In this document: positions 39,505 to 44,725 of the stretch, one piece after another
How positions within the stretch are numbered: the first letter of the stretch is position 1
Layout of the letters: each line of letters starts with the position of its first letter
Source: a virus
IMG/VR virus record: IMGVR_UViG_3300031825_000396
Coordinates: 1 to 44,725 of that record
Length of the DNA stretch: 44,725 bases
Reading direction: 5' to 3' (one strand)
The notes under the pieces: generated by a model
What the model was told of the DNA's origin: nothing
The model's input: only the letters and a program-made list of their open reading frames with translations
Database searches by the model: none
Position numbers and translations under genes: made by a program

Positions 39505-39831
39505 CTAACCTTTCATCGCAGTCGGAGTAATACCGGCCGCACGAATAATCGCGCCCATCATCTGTTGACTTGGCATGGCTATACCAAGGACCAGGCGACG
39601 CAAAAAATCGTCATCAATGCCTGTCTCCGTTGCCATCTCAGCAACACCGTACTCCAAAGCGATCTTGCCGAAGACGAAGCTGATCAAGTGTTCGTCGCCA
39701 GTTCCGAACGCAACGGCTACGTACGCGCCCCAGCGGTCTTCCCGCGTAGGCAGCTCGTCAGCCGCCTGGATCGCCTTGCTGACACGCGGCTCGTCAAGAA
39801 TCTTTGGAAGGATGGCAGAAAGGTTGTTCAT
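39505..39831 (-). CDS. Small HTH protein, HigA/antidote-like
   Basis: 108 residues on the minus strand from the ATG at 39831, with GGAG nine nt before it. The end (KIALEYGVAEMATETGIDDD, FLRRLVLGIAMPSQQMMGAI) has the look of the helix-turn-helix of addiction-module antidotes, but no toxin gene lies next to it. Its stop is separated by 2 nt from that of the convergent C5 methyltransferase. It is divergent from the second methyltransferase over a 65-bp gap and could regulate either. Confidence 0.6.
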   Translation of the reverse strand: MNNLSAILPKILDEPRVSKAIQAADELPTREDRWGAYVAVAFGTGDEHLISFVFGKIALEYGVAEMATETGIDDDFLRRLVLGIAMPSQQMMGAIIRAAGITPTAMKG

Positions 39832-39896
39832 GGCTGGGGTCTCCGGTGTAACCACCTTATATCGGCGGCTTGGGCGGGTTTTGTAGAGGTGGCCCT

Positions 39897-40952
39897 ATGA
39901 TCGACCATTGCTACCAAGGCGACTGCCGGGCCGTCATGCGCGACCTGATCGCGGCCGGCGTGCGCGTGCAGTGCATCGTCACCAGCCCGCCGTACTGGGG
40001 CCTGCGTGACTACGGCCACCCGGGCCAGCTTGGGCAAGAGCCGACGCTGGGCAAGTTCCTGACCAACATGGTCGAGGTGTTCGATCTGTGCCGCGAGCTG
40101 CTGGCGGATGACGGCACGCTGTGGCTGAACATGGGCGACAGCTATGCCAGCAGCGGCGGCCCCACGGGTCCAATGACAGGCGCTCAGTTCATCAACCGTC
40201 AGCGAGGGAAGGCGGCGATCTGCTTGCAAAATCGCCAAGCCGGGAGGGAAGCCGGGCTGAAGCCGAAAGATCTTGTTGGTCAGCCGTGGCGCCTAGCCTT
40301 CGCATTGCAGGATGCGGGCTACTACCTGCGCCAGGACATCGTGTGGCACAAGCCCAACCCGATGCCGGAAAGCGTGCGTGATCGCTGCACGAAGGCGCAC
40401 GAGTACTTGTTCCTGCTGACGAAGAACGAGAAGTACTTCTACGACTTCGCCGCCATGCAGGAGCCAGTCAGCGGCGGCGCGCACGCGCGGGGATCCGGCG
40501 TCAACCCGAAAGCAGTCGTGCCGGCCGGTTGGGACACGTCGGCCGGCGGCCACCGTGCGCTGACCGGGCGCTACGCTGGTACCGGTGTCGGCTTCGGCCG
40601 CGGCTACGACAAGGTGGTGAAGCCGCGCGCGAAGCAGAATGCCTCATTCAGCGCAGCCGTGAAGGACCTGGTGGACACCCGCAATCGCCGCAGCGTGTGG
40701 ACTATTCCAACTCAGTCCTTCGACGGCGCGCATTTCGCCACCTTTCCCGAGGCGCTGGTCGAGCCGTGCATCCTCGCCGGCAGCCGGCCCGGCGACATCG
40801 TCTTCGACCCTTTCATGGGCTCCGGCACGGTGGCCAGCGTCGCCCAGCGGCTCGGCCGCCGGTGGCTCGGTGCCGAACTGAATCCCGACTACATCGCGCT
40901 CCAGGCGGCACGGACGCGGCAGCATGGGCTGATGCTGGAGACTTCGCCATGA
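39897..40952 (+). CDS. Beta-class amino DNA methyltransferase
   Basis: 351 residues from the ATG at 39897, with AGAGGTGG just upstream; an earlier TTG is disfavoured. The catalytic motif TSPPYWGLRDYG (29-40) comes before SAM-binding FDPFMGSGT near the C-terminus, so order IV then I, the beta class. SPPY occurs in N4-cytosine and some N6-adenine enzymes. VWTIPTQSFDGAHFATFPEA is another family block. It lacks an obvious restriction partner. It is one of three methyltransferases of this phage. Confidence 0.9.
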   Translation: MIDHCYQGDCRAVMRDLIAAGVRVQCIVTSPPYWGLRDYGHPGQLGQEPTLGKFLTNMVEVFDLCRELLADDGTLWLNMGDSYASSGGPTGPMTGAQFINRQRGKAAICLQNRQAGREAGLKPKDLVGQPWRLAFALQDAGYYLRQDIVWHKPNPMPESVRDRCTKAHEYLFLLTKNEKYFYDFAAMQEPVSGGAHARGSGVNPKAVVPAGWDTSAGGHRALTGRYAGTGVGFGRGYDKVVKPRAKQNASFSAAVKDLVDTRNRRSVWTIPTQSFDGAHFATFPEALVEPCILAGSRPGDIVFDPFMGSGTVASVAQRLGRRWLGAELNPDYIALQAARTRQHGLMLETSP

Positions 40953-40954
40953 AC

Positions 40955-41170
40955 TCAGTTCTCTACCTCATGCCACCCAGCGAAGCTATCGTTCTTATCG
41001 TTCTCGTATGTCCATTTCGTCCCGCACGTCGAGCAGGTGAAAGACGTCTTGATGATGGCGGCTTGCCCGAATGGACGGATCTTCTCACTGCCGGTTTCAA
41101 CAAGGGCATCGTGACCCCGCTCCCCCCGCCGGTCGGGGACGATCGAAAAACACGCATAGCACTTTGCCAT
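40955..41170 (-). CDS. Zinc-ribbon-like small protein
   Basis: 71 residues on the minus strand. CYAC at residues 4-7 and CSTC at about 46-49 form two CxxC knuckles about 40 apart, followed by GTKWTYENDKN. GGAG lies about 6 nt before its ATG. The stop is 2 nt from the convergent methyltransferase stop. The role is unknown; small zinc ribbons of this size are frequent in phage early regions. Confidence 0.7.
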   Translation of the reverse strand: MAKCYACFSIVPDRRGERGHDALVETGSEKIRPFGQAAIIKTSFTCSTCGTKWTYENDKNDSFAGWHEVEN

Positions 41171-41202
41171 GGCCGTCTCCTAAAAACTGAAGCGATCCTA
41201 GC

Positions 41203-41778
41203 ATGACCAAAGAACGCCCCATCCTCTTCTCCGGCGCCATGGTGCGCGCCATCCTGGACGGCCGGAAGACGCAGACGCGGCGGGTGATGAGCGAGCGTCA
41301 CCGCTACCACTTCATCGAAGCCAGCGGCGATCTGGCGCTCTGCCCCTACGGCCAACCTGGTGATCGCCTGTGGGTGCGCGAGGCTATCCGGTTGGTGCCC
41401 GATCAGGAGCCCGACGATGGCACCGGTCGCGTGCTCTCTGTCTACAACGCAGACGGCGCGCTCACCATGGCCGATGCGTGGCCGTGGAAGCGCAGCTACC
41501 TGCCGCCCATGCACTGCCCGCGCGGCCTGTCGCGCATCGACCTCGAAGTCACCGGCGCGCGGGTCGAGCGGCTGAACGATTGCAGCGACGCGGACGCAGT
41601 CGCCGAGGGCATCGCCCCGGAACTGGACGGCTGGACGGACTACAGCAATCCGAGTTGCCAGATGTGCCAGAACCCAGTGGACTCCTACCGCACGCTGTGG
41701 GACAGCATCAACGGCGCCGGCGCGTGGGAGGCGAACCCGTGGGTGTGGGTGGTGGAGTTCAGGAGGGCTGCGCCGTGA
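41203..41778 (+). CDS. ASCH-domain-like phage protein
   Basis: 191 residues. RPILFSGAMVRAILDGRKTQ, TRRVM at the N-terminus, then YGQPGDRLWVREAIRLVPD and, at the end, WDSINGAGAWEANPWVWVVE, are the blocks of phage proteins with an ASCH-type fold. The family is linked by inference to RNA or modified-base binding. It is widespread in prophages near DNA-modification genes, as here. It is divergent from the zinc-ribbon gene over 32 bp. Confidence 0.8.
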   Translation: MTKERPILFSGAMVRAILDGRKTQTRRVMSERHRYHFIEASGDLALCPYGQPGDRLWVREAIRLVPDQEPDDGTGRVLSVYNADGALTMADAWPWKRSYLPPMHCPRGLSRIDLEVTGARVERLNDCSDADAVAEGIAPELDGWTDYSNPSCQMCQNPVDSYRTLWDSINGAGAWEANPWVWVVEFRRAAP

Positions 41779-41780
41779 CC

Positions 41781-42053
41781 TCAGCCCAACTCCAGCAGTA
41801 CGTCGATCGCCAGCTGGCCATAGTGGATAGCCGCCTGCTCAGCAGCCTCACGGGTGAAGTAGTCGCTGAGGTCGTTCCCGGGGCTGTAATCCAAGTCGGT
41901 GTCATGCTCGGCGGTGTACCGAATTGCGACGACATAGCCCCATTTCCGACCCGGCGGCGGCTCCGTGCGCCCCAGTTCCCCAATTTCAAAGGCAATGGCA
42001 TGGACGTACATGCCGCGATACGGCTCAGCGATCCGACGCAGCTTTTCGCTCAT
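41781..42053 (-). CDS. Hypothetical small protein
   Basis: 90 residues on the minus strand. Two in-frame ATGs exist (42059 and 42053); the second is preferred because GGGGA lies 8 nt before it but abuts the first. The protein has a basic start (MSEKLRRIAEPYRGMYVHA), strands (WGYVVAIRYTAEHDTDLDY) and a helical end (REAAEQAAIHYGQLAIDVLL). I do not recognise it. Its stop is 2 nt from that of the convergent ASCH-like gene. Confidence 0.65.
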   Translation of the reverse strand: MSEKLRRIAEPYRGMYVHAIAFEIGELGRTEPPPGRKWGYVVAIRYTAEHDTDLDYSPGNDLSDYFTREAAEQAAIHYGQLAIDVLLELG

Positions 42054-42085
42054 AGCCATTCCCCATTTGTTCTAGGAATCCTAAC

Positions 42086-43108
42086 ATGAGCAAGAATAGC
42101 AAAATCGAGTGGACCGACCACACCTTCAACCCGTGGGAAGGTTGCCAGAAGGTCGGCCCGGGCTGCGACCACTGCTACGCCGAGACGCGTAACGCGCGCT
42201 TCGGCGGTGGCGTGGCCGTGAACTGGGGCCCGGGAGCGCCGCGCCGGCGGACGAGCGACGCGAACTGGCGGAAGCCGCTGGCCTGGAATGCCCGGCATGC
42301 CGAGTTCTTCGCCGAGCACGGCCGGCGGCAGCGGGTGTTCTGCGCCTCGCTGGCGGACGTCTTTGACAACGCAGTCAGCGCGCAATGGCGCTTTGACCTG
42401 CTCCGTCTGATCGCCGACACGCCGAACTTGGACTGGCTGCTGCTGACAAAGCGGATCGGCAATGCGGCAGAGATGCTTGAGCAGGCGATGCGGGCGCTCA
42501 CGCACGGCCGCGAGGGCTGGCGGGAAAACTACCTGCCGAATGTCTGGATCGGCGCCACGATCGTCAACCAGGCCGAGGCCGGCCGCGACATCCCAAAGCT
42601 CCTGGCCACGCCGGCGGCGGTGCGCTTCCTGAGCATGGAGCCGCTGCTCGGGCCGGTGGATCTGTCGGCCGTCACGTTCACGGCCAGCCCCGGCTACTTC
42701 GGCGATGCGCTGGGCTGGCACCACCAGCCCCATTGCAGCCGTGATCAACGGTATCCGGCCATCGATTGGGTGATTGTCGGCGGCGAGAGCGGATCGGGCG
42801 CGCGGCCGATGCACCCGCAGTGGGCCCGGAGTCTGCGCGACCAGTGCGCGGCGGCCGGCGTGCCGTTCCTATTCAAGCAGCACGGAGAATGGGCACCTGG
42901 ATCTGGAGACTTCGGCGCCGGCCGGCACGAAACCTCGGCGGTCGCTCGAGACGGCCGCGTGGTGGCTGGCGGATACGAAGCCAAGGCCTACCCGGCTGGC
43001 GCGAGCAGCGCCGACGGCTGGGCCATGGTTCAGCGCGCGGGCAAGAAGGCCACCGGCCGCCTGCTCGACGGCCAGCAGCACGATGGATTCCCGGAGGTCA
43101 CCCCCTGA
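42086..43108 (+). CDS. DUF5131 (phage Gp37/Gp68) three-cysteine protein
   Basis: 340 residues. KIEWTDHTFNPWEGCQKVG, then CDHCYAE, holds the three conserved cysteines C20, C27 and C30 (C-x6-C-x2-C). Further family blocks are VFCASLADVFDN, LDWLLLTKRIGN, NVWIGATIVNQAEA, FLSMEPLLGPVDL and IDWVIVGGESGSGARPMHP. The family is related to the radical-SAM type barrels and is common in phages, with unknown reaction. I recall that it often neighbours the TcmP 'three-Cys-motif partner' protein; no such gene is in this window. AGGA lies before the ATG. Confidence 0.9.
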   Translation: MSKNSKIEWTDHTFNPWEGCQKVGPGCDHCYAETRNARFGGGVAVNWGPGAPRRRTSDANWRKPLAWNARHAEFFAEHGRRQRVFCASLADVFDNAVSAQWRFDLLRLIADTPNLDWLLLTKRIGNAAEMLEQAMRALTHGREGWRENYLPNVWIGATIVNQAEAGRDIPKLLATPAAVRFLSMEPLLGPVDLSAVTFTASPGYFGDALGWHHQPHCSRDQRYPAIDWVIVGGESGSGARPMHPQWARSLRDQCAAAGVPFLFKQHGEWAPGSGDFGAGRHETSAVARDGRVVAGGYEAKAYPAGASSADGWAMVQRAGKKATGRLLDGQQHDGFPEVTP

Positions 43109-43121
43109 AGAACTTGACGGG

Positions 43122-43511
43122 TTAAAGGCCGTCCGGGATTGGCCGGGCCAAGCCACCGACGCCGAACCACTCCCGCACGACAGAGATCTGCGTATCGCCC
43201 AGCATCCGGAAATGAGTAACGGCCTCCATTACGGTTGCCTTCCAGGATGCGTAGCCCACCTTCTGAAACTTCTCACGCCAGAGGTGCTCGACCGCATGCT
43301 CCAGCGCGCGGAGCTCTGCGAACGCTAGCTCGGCACGCTGCAGGATTCCGCTATCGAAAGCCACTCTCAGGTTGGCAATGTCATCGATTACCTTGTACGC
43401 CACTTCAGCCCTTCGCTTCACCTCATCAGCAAACCATTTGACGTAACCGGGATCTTCGGGCTCGCCATCGATTGCACGCTGAATGTCAAATACTCGATTC
43501 GCCTCGCTCAT
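43122..43511 (-). CDS. Hypothetical protein coupled to the integrase gene
   Basis: 129 residues on the minus strand, mostly helical (YVKWFADEVKRRAEVAYKVI, AELAFAELRALEHAVEHLW). I see no known domain. The ATG at 43511 overlaps the integrase stop by 4 nt, so both come from one message. It could be an integration accessory factor or an unrelated lysogenic gene; position alone suggests the former. Its 3' end faces the DUF5131 gene across 13 nt. Confidence 0.65.
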   Translation of the reverse strand: MSEANRVFDIQRAIDGEPEDPGYVKWFADEVKRRAEVAYKVIDDIANLRVAFDSGILQRAELAFAELRALEHAVEHLWREKFQKVGYASWKATVMEAVTHFRMLGDTQISVVREWFGVGGLARPIPDGL

Positions 43512-44725
43512 TTCTTGTCTCCAGGGATTAATCTTAGCTTACCCACATGATCCGCCCACGCCTGCATCATCTGCCGCCGCTCGGTTAAGTACTGTGCATG
43601 GTTGTACGCCGCGCGAACTTTGTTGCGCTCGACGTGCGCGAGCTGGCGCTCGATGACGTCCGGTCGGAACCCCATCTCGTTCAGCGCCGTTGAGGCCAGG
43701 CCACGGAAACCGTGCCCGGTCATGCGCGAGTGGTACCCCATGCGGTACAGCGCATACAGCATCGTGTTGTTGCTGATGTGCCCAGTCTTGCCGCGCGGGC
43801 TGTAGAAAAGGTAGGTCCGGTGGCCGGTAATCTCGCGCAGCTCCCGCAGCACGGCGAGCGCCTGCGTGGACAGCGGCACCACGTGCGGGTCGCGCATCTT
43901 CATGCGCTCAGCCGGAATCAGCCATTCGGCCTTCTTCTCGTCAATCTCGTCCCACTGAGCCTGGATCATTTCCGTGGTGCGCACGAACGTCAACGTCATG
44001 AGCTGCAGCGCCAGGCGCGTCACCTTGTCGCCTTCGTAGCCATCGATGTCGCGTAGCAGCTTCGGCAGTTCGGACAGCGGCACGCGCGCCTGGTGCTGGA
44101 CAGGCGCCTGCTTCAGCACGACCTCGCTGTCAATGTCGGTGGCCGGGTTGCGATCGCACAGGCCATAGACGATGCCGTACTGGAACACCGCCCGCATGCG
44201 CTGCAGGATGCGCTTTGTGGTGTCGCGCACGCCGCGGGCCTCGATGACCTTCAGCAGGTCGAGGATGGCCGGTGCGCGGATCTCGGAGATGGGCGAGCTG
44301 CCCAGCACGGGAAAGACGTCGTTCACGAGCGAGGCCAAGACCTTGCCGGCGTAGACGTCGTTCCAGCTTTCCTTCTGGGTAGCATGCCAGTCACGGGCCA
44401 CCGCCTCGAAGGAGTTGCCGGCGGCGATCTTTGCCGCGCGCCGCTGGTCCTGTTTGACCGCGCCCGGATCCTTCCCGTCGGCGACATGCGACCTGGCCGT
44501 ATCGCGCTGCGCGCGCGCCTGGGCCAGCGTCACGCCGGGGTAGGTGCCGAAGCCGAGTCGATTCTCGGCGCCCGACGGCCGGACGTATTTGAAGCGCCAG
44601 AGCTTTCGCCCATCGGTCATGACCTCCAAATAGAGGCCACCACCGTCGAATAGCTTATAGGCACGCTCGCGCGGCTTGGCGTTGCGGATCTTGGTGTCGG
44701 TGAGAGGTTCGACCGTACGGGGCAT
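43508..44725 (-). CDS. int: P4-type tyrosine integrase
   Basis: 405 residues. The N-terminal LTDTKIRNAKPRERAYKLFD, then GGGLYLEVMTDG, is the DUF4102 arm-binding domain of P4-like integrases. The catalytic domain shows R249 (FVRTTEM), the HxxR box H338/R341 (GHGFRG), H364 (QLAHVE) and the tyrosine in AAYNHAQYL (374 or 379). It integrates and excises the element at an att site, often the 3' end of a tRNA gene. The start codon is the last base triplet of the window, so a longer upstream start is not excluded and the att site should be just beyond. Confidence 0.93.
   Translation of the reverse strand: MPRTVEPLTDTKIRNAKPRERAYKLFDGGGLYLEVMTDGRKLWRFKYVRPSGAENRLGFGTYPGVTLAQARAQRDTARSHVADGKDPGAVKQDQRRAAKIAAGNSFEAVARDWHATQKESWNDVYAGKVLASLVNDVFPVLGSSPISEIRAPAILDLLKVIEARGVRDTTKRILQRMRAVFQYGIVYGLCDRNPATDIDSEVVLKQAPVQHQARVPLSELPKLLRDIDGYEGDKVTRLALQLMTLTFVRTTEMIQAQWDEIDEKKAEWLIPAERMKMRDPHVVPLSTQALAVLRELREITGHRTYLFYSPRGKTGHISNNTMLYALYRMGYHSRMTGHGFRGLASTALNEMGFRPDVIERQLAHVERNKVRAAYNHAQYLTERRQMMQAWADHVGKLRLIPGDKK

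Noticed and set aside
1-44725. tRNA genes, CRISPR arrays, insertion sequences and att direct repeats
   Set aside because: I saw no cloverleaf-like tRNA, no spaced repeats of CRISPR type, no transposase and no convincing long direct repeat between the window ends. The att sites probably lie at or beyond the edges.

Overview
This window is most of an integrated, lambda-style temperate phage with a contractile (myovirus) tail. The host is a GC-rich beta-proteobacterium, probably Burkholderiales (Cupriavidus/Ralstonia/Burkholderia type). That host call rests on composition and on the flavour of the proteins; no rRNA, tRNA or host housekeeping gene is visible to settle it. Neither attachment site is in view: the integrase starts at the last base, so one att site should lie just beyond 44725. 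The other may lie near 1.1-1.4 kb or left of the window.

Layout. 1-1081: a small rightward operon (DUF2188, a ligase adenylation domain without OB-fold, an unknown protein) closed by a terminator, possibly host DNA. 1369-2511: an acyltransferase-3 membrane protein, possibly a surface-modifying cargo gene. 2501-4058 (minus): lysis cassette with lambda R-type transglycosylase, two small membrane proteins (holin candidates) and Rz with Rz1 nested in another frame. 4121-24974 (minus): the virion genes. Read in transcription order these are terminase, DUF1073 portal, Mu F-like protein, DUF2213 protease/scaffold, cement protein, DUF2184 capsid, connectors, DUF3383 sheath, DUF3277 tube, frameshifted tail chaperone, tape measure, baseplate/spike and tail fibre. 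A secreted-protein gene sits backwards inside the baseplate cluster (8540-9136). 24971-26350: ParB-like/DNA methylase fusion at the head of the late operon.

Control region. A Q-like gene (26550-27149) is followed at once by a TTGACA promoter and a terminator, as at lambda pR'. Upstream lie RusA, a DUF1376 replication protein, a CII-like protein and a Cro-like protein. The CI-type repressor (29607-30611, plus) is bracketed by two clusters of three 15-bp operators (consensus AATAGCnnnGCTATT). These cover a leftward promoter for cro, the repressor's own promoter (apparently giving a leaderless mRNA) and a rightward early promoter. This is a mirror image of lambda OR/OL.

Rightward early operon (30797-43108): small unknown genes, an Fe-S PD-(D/E)XK nuclease with a RecT-like annealing protein, an RMF/FtsK-gamma fusion, an SMC-like ATPase with a CxxC hook, an AlpA-like regulator, two DNA methyltransferases, an ASCH protein and a DUF5131 protein. 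From 39.5 kb on, plus genes alternate strictly with small minus-strand genes, joined tail to tail with 2-nt gaps. The right edge carries a P4-type integrase and a coupled small gene on the minus strand.

Most noteworthy: the six-operator switch, a textbook -1 frameshift signal in the tail chaperone gene, the repeat-built target-recognition region of the C5 methyltransferase, the RMF/FtsK-gamma fusion beside a hooked SMC ATPase, and the alternating-strand cassette block.
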